From Altererythrobacter sp. H2 (GTDB taxonomy: Bacteria; Pseudomonadota; Alphaproteobacteria; Sphingomonadales; Sphingomonadaceae), in assembly GCF_035319885.1 (NCBI RefSeq), contig NZ_CP141285.1, positions 1,674,001 through 1,738,000 on the forward strand: a DNA stretch of 64,000 bases, read 5' to 3'. The translations under genes and the position numbers were made by a program. Positions within the stretch are counted from its first letter, which is position 1. Each line of letters opens with the position of its first letter. The notes under the pieces are model-generated. The model saw only the letters and a list, made by a program, of their open reading frames with translations, had not been told where the DNA came from and did no database searches. Below are positions 9,138 to 17,856 of this stretch, piece by piece.

Positions 9138-11126
9138 GTGGATATTCAACGCCCCGCAACCATAGCCGCATCAGGCGAACGCAGCTGTCCGGCCGGACCG
9201 CCACCGTTTCTGCGCCGGCTGGCGCAGGACACCTCCGGCAACACCCTGATGCTTATGGCTGCGGCCTTGCTCCCGCTGATGGGGATGATTGGCGGCGGCG
9301 TGGACATGAGCCGTGCTTACCTGGCCGAATCCCGGCTGCAGCAGGCCTGTGACGCCGGGGTGCTCGCGGCGCGCAAGCGGCTCGGCTCGCAAGCCGTCGT
9401 CACCGGCGTCGTGCCCGACGATGTGGCCCAGATCGGCGACCGTTTCTTCAATCTCAACTTCCGTGACGGCAGCTACGGCACTGAGGACCGCTCGTTCCAG
9501 ATGTATCTGGAGGAAGACTATTCGATTTCCGGCGAAGCCGCCGTGACCGTGCCGACCGCCGTCATGTCGATCTTCGGGTTCGAGGAAGTCCAGGTCGACG
9601 TGGAATGCGAGGCCGTGCTCAGCTTCCAGAACCTCGACCTGATGATGGTGCTCGATTCCACCGGGTCGATGAGGACCACCAACTCCGGCGACAGCCAGAC
9701 CCGCATGGAATCGATGAAGCAGGTGATCCGCGATTTCCACGCCGAGATCGAAGGCAACAAGCCGCCGGGTGTCCGCATCCGCTATGGTTTTGTGCCTTAT
9801 GCCACCAACATCAATGTTGGCCACTTGCTGAGCAACAACTGGGTGGTGCGCAACTGGACTTACCAGTCGCGCGAATCCGTCGGTTCAAGCACGAGTGTTT
9901 ACGAGCGCGACTACACCGAGGCCTGGACGTACGTGTCTGGCGTAGCAGGCACGCCGACCACGATCAGAACCTATGCCCCAACCTGGAGGCCTGGCACGCC
10001 ACCGACCGGGTCAGGGTCCGTCGATCAAGGTCCCAGCGGTGGCACGTCCGGTTATTACACCTGTGACGGAGCTGTTCCGGCAAGTGATTTCACCGCCAAG
10101 TATGAGCTGATTTCCTCCAGGACGGAACCGTACGTCGGGCCGCCCGCAGGCACCAAAAAGATCAATCACAATCGGATCACTGAGAACGGCAGCTATTATT
10201 ACAACCGCTATGACGGCAATTGCCACCTTGAGCGGGTCACATACGACAACCTGGTCCAGACGTATGACCACATCTACCATCCGGCTTATAGCGGAGCAGT
10301 GACCGAATGGCGTTATCGGCCGATATCGATGAGTGTGACAGGTTGGCGCACCCAGACCGCCGGTTGCATCGAAGAGCGCGACACCTACGAAATCGACGAC
10401 TACGACAATGTCGACCTGACCCGCGCACTCGATCTCGATATCGATCTTGTTCCCCGGGCGAACCAACCTGCCACCCAGTGGCGTCCGCGCTACCGCGACA
10501 TGATCTACGTCCGCTCAATCCGTGGTACCGGCTGGGGGACGATTACGCCCGAAGAAGTCACTTCGACCCAGAATTTCGCCGATACCGGGCGCTGGTGGTT
10601 TTCGGGCTGCCCAGCTCCAGCCCAGAAACTTGGCGAAATGGATTCAAGCGCACTCAATAGCTATCTGGCCAAACTCTCGCCTGAAGGAGCGACCTATCAC
10701 GACATCGGCATGATCTGGGGCGGCCGATTGCTGTCGCCAACGGGCCTGTTTGCCAGCGAAAATGCCGACGTCTCTGTCAACAAGCCGACTAACCGCAACC
10801 TGATCTTCCTGACCGACGGCCAGACCGAGCCCTATGACCTGGCCTATGGCACCTACGGCGTTGATGCGCTCGACCAGCGGCGGTGGAGCCAGTCTTCGCC
10901 GCTGACGCTGGCTGAGACGGTAGAGCAGCGTTTCCTGACCGCCTGCAAGGAAGTGAAGAAGCGCAACATTACCGTGTGGGTGATTGCCTTCGGAACCGAG
11001 CTCAATCCGGTGATGACCGAATGCGCGGGCGAGGGCCGCTATTTCGAGGCCAGCGATGCCGCGCAGCTGTCGCAGGCGTTCGAGACGATCGCTGCCTCAC
11101 TCGGTGACCTCAGGATTTCGCAATGA
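9138..11126 (+). CDS. TadG-like pilus protein with von Willebrand factor A domain
   Basis: A 662-aa protein. Residues about 30-60 (TSGNTLMLMAAALLPLMGMIGGGVDMSRAY) are the TadG N-terminal membrane helix. A VWA domain starts near residue 167, with MIDAS motif DSTGS at D173 and a further Asp at D560 in IFLTDGQT. About 280 residues rich in Tyr, Thr, Trp and Arg are inserted within the VWA fold (roughly 240-510), so the domain is far longer than the usual 200 aa. Such proteins are usually exposed, metal-dependent adhesive components of Tad systems. Starts at GTG 9138 with a poor ribosome site and overlaps the next gene by ATGA. Confidence 0.83.
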   Translation: MDIQRPATIAASGERSCPAGPPPFLRRLAQDTSGNTLMLMAAALLPLMGMIGGGVDMSRAYLAESRLQQACDAGVLAARKRLGSQAVVTGVVPDDVAQIGDRFFNLNFRDGSYGTEDRSFQMYLEEDYSISGEAAVTVPTAVMSIFGFEEVQVDVECEAVLSFQNLDLMMVLDSTGSMRTTNSGDSQTRMESMKQVIRDFHAEIEGNKPPGVRIRYGFVPYATNINVGHLLSNNWVVRNWTYQSRESVGSSTSVYERDYTEAWTYVSGVAGTPTTIRTYAPTWRPGTPPTGSGSVDQGPSGGTSGYYTCDGAVPASDFTAKYELISSRTEPYVGPPAGTKKINHNRITENGSYYYNRYDGNCHLERVTYDNLVQTYDHIYHPAYSGAVTEWRYRPISMSVTGWRTQTAGCIEERDTYEIDDYDNVDLTRALDLDIDLVPRANQPATQWRPRYRDMIYVRSIRGTGWGTITPEEVTSTQNFADTGRWWFSGCPAPAQKLGEMDSSALNSYLAKLSPEGATYHDIGMIWGGRLLSPTGLFASENADVSVNKPTNRNLIFLTDGQTEPYDLAYGTYGVDALDQRRWSQSSPLTLAETVEQRFLTACKEVKKRNITVWVIAFGTELNPVMTECAGEGRYFEASDAAQLSQAFETIAASLGDLRISQ

Positions 11127-11716
11127 GGCAACTCAGGCTCCTGAAGCGCGACCAGCGCGGTGCTGCACTCGTCGAGTTCGCTCTGGTTGCGCCTGCGGCC
11201 ATGCTGCTGATGATGGGCGTGTTCGAGCTTGGCCATACGATGTATGTCCAGGCCATCGTCAACGGTGCAATCCAGGAAGCCGGACGGGATTCGACGGTCG
11301 AGCGGGCGACGCTGGGCCGGATTGAAGGGGCGGTTCGCAGGCAGGTGGGACGCGTTGCACCCGATGCGCAAATCACCTTCAAGCGGGCCTTCCATACCAA
11401 GTACGCCACGATCGACCGGATGGAGCCGTTCACCGATCTCAACGGCGACGGCGAATGCAACGATGGCGAACCCTACGAAGACGTGAACGGGAATGGGACC
11501 CGCGATCGTGCCCGCGGCAAGGATGGCCAGGGCAATGCCCGCGACGTGGTCGTGTTCCAGGTTGACGTGGTCTATGATCGCCTGTTCCCGATGCCATCGC
11601 TTGCCGGATGGTCGGAACAGAACACGGTTGTCGGCCGGACTATGCTGCGCAACCAGCCCTTCCGGCAGCAGGACAAGCAGAAAAAGGTCCGCAACTGCAA
11701 CGGCGGGGGCGTGTGA
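11123..11716 (+). CDS. TadE-family pseudopilin with EF-hand-like calcium loops
   Basis: A 197-aa TadE-like protein. Residues about 12-40 hold the conserved helix (RGAALVEFALVAPAAMLLMMGVFELG) with the VEF glutamate. Unusually, residues 105-116 (DLNGDGECNDGE) fit a canonical EF-hand or dockerin-type calcium loop: D1, N3, D5, G6, N9, E12. A second, weaker loop begins at D120 (DVNGNGTRD). The C-terminus is basic and Cys-containing. It overlaps the VWA gene (ATGA) and the following gene (TGATG), so all are coupled. The calcium loops suggest ion-dependent folding of the exposed domain. Confidence 0.82.
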   Translation: MRQLRLLKRDQRGAALVEFALVAPAAMLLMMGVFELGHTMYVQAIVNGAIQEAGRDSTVERATLGRIEGAVRRQVGRVAPDAQITFKRAFHTKYATIDRMEPFTDLNGDGECNDGEPYEDVNGNGTRDRARGKDGQGNARDVVVFQVDVVYDRLFPMPSLAGWSEQNTVVGRTMLRNQPFRQQDKQKKVRNCNGGGV

Positions 11717-12438
11717 TGAAGTTGTTCCGCAGGCTCCTTGGTGACCAGCGCGCCGTCGCCATTACCGAGATGGCGCTCGCCGCCCCGCTGGTGCTGACCG
11801 CTGCTCTGGGCGGTCTGGAAGCGGCCAACCTTGCCGTCACCCATATGAAGGTCAGCCAGGCAGCGCTGATGATTGCGGACAACGCTTCGCGCATCGGGGA
11901 TGACACGGCCCTCATCAACCGGCCGATTACCGAGACCGACATGATCGACCTGTTGATGGGGGCCGACCTCCAGGCGGGCGGGCAAATCAACCTCTACCGT
12001 TTCGGCCGGGTCATCATCAGCAGCCTGGAGACCGATCCGGACGATCCGAGCGGTTCGCAGCAGTGGATCCACTGGCAGCGCTGCAAGGGCATTTTCCCGG
12101 CGGAGTCGTCCTACGGAGAAGAAGGCGACGGCAAGGGTGACCCTTCCTTCGTGGGAATGGGGCCTGAGGGGGAGGAAGTCCTGGCGATGCCGGGCGATGC
12201 GGTGATGTTCGTCGAGGTCGTGTACGAATATCAGCCCCTGATCACCGATGCCTGGGTGGGCGACCGGATGATCCGCACCTACGCCTCCTTCACTGTCCGC
12301 GACAGCCGCGATCTGACCCAGATTTACCAGGAAGATCCGTCCAGCCCGGCCGAACCAGCCACCTGTGACAAGTTCGACCAGTTCCGCGACGATATGCCGG
12401 CCCGCCGCGCCAGCGGTGGCTGGAACTGGAATTTCTAG
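11716..12438 (+). CDS. TadE-like pseudopilin, last gene of cluster
   Basis: A 240-aa protein with a TadE-like start (RAVAITEMALAAPLVLTAALGGLEAAN, residues about 13-39), where the family glutamate is in ITE. The remainder is an extracytoplasmic domain with two cysteines (CKG near residue 125 and CDK near 217). The ATG shares one base with the preceding stop. The gene ends 6 nt from the stop of convergent pdhB, with no visible terminator between. It is the least typical of the four TadE-like proteins but fits by N-terminus and context. Confidence 0.78.
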   Translation: MKLFRRLLGDQRAVAITEMALAAPLVLTAALGGLEAANLAVTHMKVSQAALMIADNASRIGDDTALINRPITETDMIDLLMGADLQAGGQINLYRFGRVIISSLETDPDDPSGSQQWIHWQRCKGIFPAESSYGEEGDGKGDPSFVGMGPEGEEVLAMPGDAVMFVEVVYEYQPLITDAWVGDRMIRTYASFTVRDSRDLTQIYQEDPSSPAEPATCDKFDQFRDDMPARRASGGWNWNF

Positions 12439-12444
12439 CGGCGC

Positions 12445-13824
12445 CTAGTCGTGATAGCTGACCTTCCTGACCGCCTCCACGATCCGGCCTGCATCGATGA
12501 GCGCCAGTTTTTCGAGATTGGCCGCATAGGGCAACGGGACGTCTTCGTTGCAGACCCGCAGGACCGGCGCATCGAGATCATCGAAGCCCTGCTCCATGCA
12601 CACGGCCATCACTTCGGATGCGATCGAGCAAACCGGCCAGCCTTCTTCGGCCACTACCAGCCGGTTGGTCTTGGCAAGGCTGGCGAGGATCGTTTCCGTA
12701 TCGAGCGGGCGCAGGGTGCGCAGGTCAATCACTTCGGCCTCGATGCCCTCGGCCGCTAACGTTTCGGCAGCATCCAGCGCCAGCCCGACGCCGATCGAAT
12801 AGCTGACGATGGTCACGTCGCTGCCTTCGCGCATGACCCGCGCCTTGCCGATCGGCAGCACGTGATCGTCAAGCTCGGGCAATTCGAACGTGCGCCCGTA
12901 AAGCAGCTCGTTTTCGAGGAACACCACCGGATCGTCGCTGCGGATCGCGGCTTTGAGCAAGCCCTTGGCATCGCTCGCATCATAGGGCGCGATCACGATC
13001 AGACCCGGAACGCTGGCATACCAGGGCCCGTAGTTCTGGCTGTGCTGTGCGCCAACACGGCTCGCAGCTCCGTTGGGTCCGCGGAAAACCACCGGGCAGC
13101 GCATCTGGCCGCCTGACATATAGTTGGTCTTCGCGGCAGAATTGATAATATGATCAATCGCCTGCATCGCGAAGTTGAAAGTCATGAACTCGACCACCGG
13201 GCGCAGGCCACCCATCGCGGCACCGGTGCCTATCCCGGCAAAGCCATATTCGGTGATCGGGGTATCGATCACCCGCTTCGGCCCGAATTCGTCCAGCAGG
13301 CCCTGGGTGACCTTGTAGGCACCCTGATACTGGGCCACTTCCTCGCCCATCACGAACACGCGGTCGTCACGGCGCATTTCCTCGGCCATGGCGTCGCGCA
13401 GGGCCTCACGCAGGGTGATGGTCTTCATGTTGGTGCCGTGCGGCACTTCCGGATCGGACTTGGGCTGTGCCTTCGGTTTTTCCGGTGCGGCCTGCTTTTC
13501 GGGTGCGGCCTGCTTTTCGGGTTCAGGCGCCGGTTCGGCAGTGGCTTGGGGTGCAGGTGCTGGCGGAGAAGCGGCGTCTTCCCCCTCGCCCGCCATCACC
13601 GCAATCACGGTTCCCACTTTCACGCCCTCGGTTCCCTCGGCCACCAGGATCTTGCCCAGCGTCCCTTCATCGACAGCTTCGAATTCCATCGTCGCCTTGT
13701 CGGTCTCGATCTCGGCGATCACATCGCCTGACCGGATCTCGTCCCCCTCCTGCTTGAGCCAGCGGGCCAGGGTCCCTTCTTCCATGGTCGGAGAAAGTGC
13801 GGGCATCTTGAGTTCGATTGCCAT
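12445..13824 (-). CDS. pdhB: Pyruvate dehydrogenase E1 component, beta subunit, with N-terminal lipoyl domain
   Basis: Beta chain of the E1 of the pyruvate dehydrogenase complex, which decarboxylates pyruvate and reductively acetylates lipoamide. Residues 1-78 form a biotinyl/lipoyl domain with the lipoyl-lysine motif ETDKATMEF (K43). A Pro/Ala/Lys linker of about 50 residues leads to the transketolase-like pyrimidine-binding domain ([32 protein letters not shown]) and C-terminal domain. Total 459 aa; the lipoyl fusion to E1 beta is usual in Alphaproteobacteria. It starts 3 nt after the pdhA stop, so they form an operon. Confidence 0.96.
   Translation of the reverse strand: MAIELKMPALSPTMEEGTLARWLKQEGDEIRSGDVIAEIETDKATMEFEAVDEGTLGKILVAEGTEGVKVGTVIAVMAGEGEDAASPPAPAPQATAEPAPEPEKQAAPEKQAAPEKPKAQPKSDPEVPHGTNMKTITLREALRDAMAEEMRRDDRVFVMGEEVAQYQGAYKVTQGLLDEFGPKRVIDTPITEYGFAGIGTGAAMGGLRPVVEFMTFNFAMQAIDHIINSAAKTNYMSGGQMRCPVVFRGPNGAASRVGAQHSQNYGPWYASVPGLIVIAPYDASDAKGLLKAAIRSDDPVVFLENELLYGRTFELPELDDHVLPIGKARVMREGSDVTIVSYSIGVGLALDAAETLAAEGIEAEVIDLRTLRPLDTETILASLAKTNRLVVAEEGWPVCSIASEVMAVCMEQGFDDLDAPVLRVCNEDVPLPYAANLEKLALIDAGRIVEAVRKVSYHD
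13484..13519. repeat. Two tandem 18-bp repeats in pdhB linker
   Basis: Two perfect copies of an 18-bp unit (13484-13501, 13502-13519) encode two EKQAAP hexapeptides in the PdhB interdomain linker. Repeat number may vary by slippage without shifting the frame. Confidence 0.9.
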
Positions 13825-13827
13825 AGC

Positions 13828-14910
13828 TCAATACTCCCCCACCAGAACATCGGTGTAGAGTTCACCGGGCGCAGGCTCTGGTGAATTTTCCGCGAAATCA
13901 GCCGATTCAGCCACGATCTTGCGAATGTCCTTGTCGATCGCCTTCAATTCGTCCTCGGTCTTGCCCTGCTCCAGCAGGGTCTTCTTCAGGCCTTCGATGG
14001 GGTCGCGGTTGTCCCGCATGTCCTGCACTTCCTCGCGGCTGCGGTACTTGGCCGGATCAGACATCGAATGTCCGCGATAGCGGTAGGTGACGCATTCGAG
14101 CAGGACCGGCCCCTTGCCGCTGCGAACGTGGGCAAAGGCGATTTCGGCGGCCTGGCGGACCTGGAGCACGTCCATCCCGTCAACTTTCATGCCCGGAATG
14201 CGGAAGGCGGTGCCCCGGCGATAGAATTCGGTTTCCGCGCTCGAACGGCCCACGGCAGTACCCATGGCATAGCCATTGTTCTCGATCACGAACACGATCG
14301 GCAGCCCCCACAGGGCGGCCATGTTGAAGGTTTCGTAGACCTGCCCCTGGTTGGCTGCGCCATCACCGAAGTAGGCCAGGCAAAGTCCGCCATCGCCGCG
14401 ATACTGGTGTGCCAGAGCGAGCCCGCCGCCCAGCGACACCTGCGCGCCGACGATGCCGTGGCCGCCATAGAATTTGTGCTCGGTGCTGAACATGTGCATC
14501 GAGCCGCCCTTCCCCTTGGAGATCCCGGCCTGGCGCCCGGTCAGCTCGGCCATGATCACCTTGGGATCGATTCCGTAGGCCAGCATATGGCCATGGTCGC
14601 GATAGCCGGTGATCACGCTGTCACGCTCGTTATCAAGCGCCGATTGCAGGCCGATCGCCACCGCTTCCTGGCCGATATAGAGGTGGCAGAAACCACCGAT
14701 AAGGCCGAGGCCGTAAAGTTGCCCGGCCTTCTCCTCAAACCGGCGGATCAGCAGCATCTGCTCGTAGAAATGCAGCATTTCTTCGGCGGTCGCCGGATAT
14801 TTTGGCGCTTTTTCATGGGCATCCTGCAGTGAATGCAGAACGAAGGAACCATCGGCGGCAGCGGCTTTCTTGTCAGCCGGAGCTTTGCGGGTGCTGGCGG
14901 TCTTGGCCAA
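13828..14910 (-). CDS. pdhA: Pyruvate dehydrogenase E1 component, alpha subunit
   Basis: Alpha chain of PDH E1. Visible motifs are the thiamine-diphosphate site GDGAANQGQVYETFNMAALW followed by IENNGYAMGT, the phosphorylation-loop-like YRYRGHSMSDPAKYRS, and RRFEEKAGQLYGLGLIGGFC near the start. I chose TTG 14910 (AKTASTRKAPADKK start, 360 aa) because homologues begin with a short Lys/Ala-rich tail and AAGGAT lies upstream; a longer frame from ATG 14982 would overlap the predicted promoter. The start is therefore moderately certain, the identity very certain. Confidence 0.94.
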   Translation of the reverse strand: MAKTASTRKAPADKKAAAADGSFVLHSLQDAHEKAPKYPATAEEMLHFYEQMLLIRRFEEKAGQLYGLGLIGGFCHLYIGQEAVAIGLQSALDNERDSVITGYRDHGHMLAYGIDPKVIMAELTGRQAGISKGKGGSMHMFSTEHKFYGGHGIVGAQVSLGGGLALAHQYRGDGGLCLAYFGDGAANQGQVYETFNMAALWGLPIVFVIENNGYAMGTAVGRSSAETEFYRRGTAFRIPGMKVDGMDVLQVRQAAEIAFAHVRSGKGPVLLECVTYRYRGHSMSDPAKYRSREEVQDMRDNRDPIEGLKKTLLEQGKTEDELKAIDKDIRKIVAESADFAENSPEPAPGELYTDVLVGEY

Positions 14911-14971
14911 GATGCAACGATCCTTGCTTGGCCCGGCCCTGGGGAGGAGGCGGGCAGTTTTTGCTGCGCCA

Positions 14972-15001
14972 GCTATAGGCACAAGCCGTTACGGCACGCA
15001 A
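14972..15001 (-). promoter_or_regulatory. Predicted pdhAB promoter with internal palindrome
   Basis: On the minus strand TTGCGT (14996-15001) and TATAGC (14972-14977) are spaced by 18 nt. The spacer holds the perfect inverted repeat GCCGT-T-ACGGC (14985-14995), a possible operator. Position fits the TTG start of pdhA about 60 nt downstream. Confidence 0.45.
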
Positions 15002-15056
15002 CGTTTGCGGCCAGATGCATACGATTACAGCAGGTCGCCTCGCTTGCCGCAGCCCC

Positions 15057-15383
15057 TCAGGGTTGTGGTGCCGGTTCCAGCGGGAGAACCACCTCGTCCG
15101 GGTGAACCACGTTCAGGTTCTGGCGCAGCAGTTCGCCGGTCAGGTCGGGATCGGCATGGTCGGGATGGAGCAGGTCAATGCGGTTGCGCAGGACGTCCCG
15201 CTCCTCGCTGAGCGCCGCGATATGAGCCTCGCGCCGCTCAAGCAGTTCGAGGTTTTCCCGCCACGACAGCAGACCTCCCGGGCCGGCGATTACGAGACCC
15301 CCCATGACCAGCAGGGCGCCAAGAGCCAGCAAGTGGACCAGTTGTTCCCTTGGCAGACTTATCTGATGTCCCTGGCGTGTCAT
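15057..15383 (-). CDS. ftsB: FtsB/DivIC-like septum formation initiator protein
   Basis: A 108-aa bitopic membrane protein: short cytoplasmic N-terminus, one membrane helix (about residues 17-38, LVHLLALGALLVMGGLVIAG), then a coiled coil (LLSWRENLELLERREAHIAALSEERDVLRNRIDLL) and a short tail. This is the architecture of FtsB/DivIC proteins, which bind FtsL and FtsQ in the divisome. Location directly upstream of pdhA on the same strand is common in Alphaproteobacteria and supports the call. The symbol is given by family and context; sequence alone cannot separate FtsB from other small coiled-coil divisome proteins. Confidence 0.75.
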   Translation of the reverse strand: MTRQGHQISLPREQLVHLLALGALLVMGGLVIAGPGGLLSWRENLELLERREAHIAALSEERDVLRNRIDLLHPDHADPDLTGELLRQNLNVVHPDEVVLPLEPAPQP

Positions 15384-15437
15384 GACGTCATCTGAATCAC
15401 ATGCAAATCAGGCGGTCAAGCGGGAACTTCACATTCG

Positions 15438-16598
15438 TTAGTAAGAACGCGGCAGACCGAGTACGTGCTCTGCCAGATAGCTGAGTATCAGGTTGGTCGA
15501 GATCGGAGCCACGGTGTAAAGCCGCGCCTCGCGGAACTTGCGCTCCACGTCGTATTCCTCGGCAAAGCCGAAGCCGCCGTGGGTCTGCACGCACATGTCG
15601 GCGGCGGCCCAGCTGGCCTCCGAAGCGAGCATCTTGGCCATGTTCGCTTCTGCCCCGGCGTTGCCGCCCCGGTCGAAGACTTCGGCTGCGTGATAGACCA
15701 TCAGCTCGGCAGCGCGCATCTGTGCATAACAGCGCGCGATAGGGAACTGGATTCCCTGGTTCTTCCCGATTGGCCTGCCAAACACGCCGCGATCGTTGGC
15801 ATAGGCGGTAGCCCGCTCGATGAACCACTTGGCATCGCCGATGCACTCGGCCCCGATCAGCACCCGCTCGGCATTCATGCCGGACAGGATGTAGCGGAAG
15901 CCCTTCCCCTCTTCGCCTATCAGCGCACTCGCCGGAATGCGCATGTCGTCGAAGAACACTTCGGTGGTGGAGTGGTTCATCATCGTGCGGATCGGCTTGA
16001 TGGTCATGCCGTTCCCCAGAACCTCGCGCATATCGACCAGGAACAGGGATAGCCCCTCGGTCTTGCTGGCTGCTTCCTCGCGGGGTGTGGTGCGGGCGAG
16101 CAGCGCCATCAGGTCGGAATGCTCGGCCCGGCTGGTCCAGATCTTCTGGCCATTGATGACATAGTGATCGCCGTCGCGCACTGCCCGGGTCTTGAGCGAG
16201 AGCGTATCGGTGCCGCTGGTCGGCTCGGACACGCCGAAGGCCTGCAGGCGCAGTTCTCCGCTGGCGATGCCGGGCAGGTAGGCCGCTTTCTGCTCTTCGC
16301 TGCCATACCGCAGCAGAGTGTTCATCACATACATCTGCGCGTGGGCCGCAGCGCCATTGCACCCGGCCGCCTGGATTTCCTCCATGATGACACAGGCCGC
16401 GTCGAGCTTGAGGCCCGAGCCGCCATATTCCACCGGGATCAGCGCGGCGAGAAAGCCGGCCTTTGTCAGGGCATTGACGAATTCGCCCGGATAAGCGCGG
16501 TCGCGGTCTTTCTCGCGCCAGTATTCGCCGGGGAACTCATTGCACAGCGCGCGCACTGCGCGGCGGATTTCGGCCAGGTCTTCGCGGGTGTCGTGCAT
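15438..16598 (-). CDS. Acyl-CoA dehydrogenase family flavoprotein
   Basis: A 386-aa FAD enzyme with the three acyl-CoA dehydrogenase domains: helical N-terminus (GFLAALIPVEYGGSGL), beta middle domain (LQAFGVSEPTSGTD, YVINGQKIWTSRAEHSDL) and C-terminal helices (GGFGFAEEYDVERKFREARL). In classical enzymes the segment after the last arginine motif contains the catalytic Glu in a YEGT context; here it reads LYTVAPISTNLILSYLAEHV, without that Glu. This is typical of a subgroup whose substrates differ from fatty acyl-CoAs, so I do not assign one. Divergent from hppD with a 160-nt gap. Confidence 0.88.
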   Translation of the reverse strand: MHDTREDLAEIRRAVRALCNEFPGEYWREKDRDRAYPGEFVNALTKAGFLAALIPVEYGGSGLKLDAACVIMEEIQAAGCNGAAAHAQMYVMNTLLRYGSEEQKAAYLPGIASGELRLQAFGVSEPTSGTDTLSLKTRAVRDGDHYVINGQKIWTSRAEHSDLMALLARTTPREEAASKTEGLSLFLVDMREVLGNGMTIKPIRTMMNHSTTEVFFDDMRIPASALIGEEGKGFRYILSGMNAERVLIGAECIGDAKWFIERATAYANDRGVFGRPIGKNQGIQFPIARCYAQMRAAELMVYHAAEVFDRGGNAGAEANMAKMLASEASWAAADMCVQTHGGFGFAEEYDVERKFREARLYTVAPISTNLILSYLAEHVLGLPRSY

Positions 16599-16697
16599 TG
16601 TGGTACCTTGGGTTGTGCCGGATATGGCCCAGCCTTGCCGCGAAAGGTTGCAGGCTGCAATCCATCATCCTGCCAGTCGTCCGCCGCCCGGAAGACT

Positions 16698-16737
16698 TTA
16701 CACCTGCCGCAATCAGGAATATAGTTTCGCCTGAAAC
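16698..16737 (+). promoter_or_regulatory. Predicted hppD promoter overlapped by inverted repeat
   Basis: TTTACA (16698-16703) and TATAGT (16720-16725) are separated by 16 nt, a good sigma-70-type promoter 34 nt before the hppD start. A perfect inverted repeat GTTTC-GCCT-GAAAC (16724-16737) overlaps the -10 end and the expected transcription start, the right place for a repressor operator. Confidence 0.5.
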
Positions 16738-16758
16738 CAGTTCATCGAGGATACCCCC

Positions 16759-17856
16759 ATGGCCGACCTGTTCGAAAACCCCGCTGGCCTTGATGGCTTC
16801 GAATTCGTCGAGTTCTGCGCCCCGCAGAAGGGCATGCTGGAGCCGGTCTTTGCGGCGATGGGTTTCACCCATGTCGCCACCCACCGCAGCAAGGACGTGC
16901 AACTGTGGCGTCAGGGCGGGATCAACCTGATTGCCAATTACGAGCCCAAGAGCGCCGCGTGGTACTTCGCCCGCGAGCATGGCCCGTCAGCCTGCGGCAT
17001 GGCCTTCCGGGTTCGGGATGCCCGCAAGGCTTACCAGCACCTGCTCGACAAGGGTGCGGAGCCGGTCCAGGTCCACACCGGCCCGATGGAACTGCACATC
17101 CCGGCAATCCGCGGCATCGGCGGCGCGATCCTCTATCTGGTCGACCGCTACGAGAACGAAGCAGGGGAAGGCCTGTCGATCTATGACATCGACTTCGAGT
17201 ACCTGCCGGGGGCAGACAAGCACCCTGTCGGGGCCGGCTTCCAGCTGATCGACCACCTCACCCACAACGTCTACGGCGGGCGGATGAAGTACTGGGCGGA
17301 CTACTATGAAACCCTGTTCAACTTCCGCGAGATCCGCTTCTTCGACATCAAGGGCGAATATACCGGCCTCACCTCCAAGGCGCTGACCGCGCCCGACGGC
17401 AAGATCCGCATCCCGCTCAACGAGGAAGGCGAAGGCGGCAAGGGCCAGATCGAGGAGTTCCTGCGCGAATTCAACGGCGAAGGCATCCAGCATATTGCGC
17501 TGATCTGCGAAGACCTGCCCGCCTGCTGGGACCGGCTCAAGGCACTGGGTGTGCCGTTCATGACCGCCCCGCCCGCCACGTACTACGACATGCTGGCCGA
17601 GCGCCTGCCCGGTCACGGCGAAGATGTGGACCAGCTCAGGATGCGGGGCATCCTGCTCGATGGAACCACCGAAGGCGGGCAACCGCGCCTCCTTCTGCAG
17701 ATCTTCGCCCAGGCGCAGGTCGGGCCGGTGTTCTTCGAATTCATCCAGCGCAAGGGTGACGACGGCTTCGGCGAAGGCAACTTCAAGGCCCTGTTCGAAA
17801 GCATGGAGCGTGACCAGATCCAGCGCGGCGTGCTGGAAGTGGAGCCGGCCCAATGA
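16759..17856 (+). CDS. hppD: 4-Hydroxyphenylpyruvate dioxygenase
   Basis: Non-haem iron enzyme that converts 4-hydroxyphenylpyruvate and O2 to homogentisate in tyrosine breakdown. It has 365 aa and two vicinal-oxygen-chelate halves. The three iron ligands are visible in the C-terminal half: His in [12 protein letters not shown], His in GEGIQHIAL and Glu in PVFFEFIQR. The C-terminal helix [17 protein letters not shown] is also family-typical. It has its own promoter and overlaps the next VOC gene by ATGA. No homogentisate dioxygenase gene is in the window. Confidence 0.96.
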   Translation: MADLFENPAGLDGFEFVEFCAPQKGMLEPVFAAMGFTHVATHRSKDVQLWRQGGINLIANYEPKSAAWYFAREHGPSACGMAFRVRDARKAYQHLLDKGAEPVQVHTGPMELHIPAIRGIGGAILYLVDRYENEAGEGLSIYDIDFEYLPGADKHPVGAGFQLIDHLTHNVYGGRMKYWADYYETLFNFREIRFFDIKGEYTGLTSKALTAPDGKIRIPLNEEGEGGKGQIEEFLREFNGEGIQHIALICEDLPACWDRLKALGVPFMTAPPATYYDMLAERLPGHGEDVDQLRMRGILLDGTTEGGQPRLLLQIFAQAQVGPVFFEFIQRKGDDGFGEGNFKALFESMERDQIQRGVLEVEPAQ

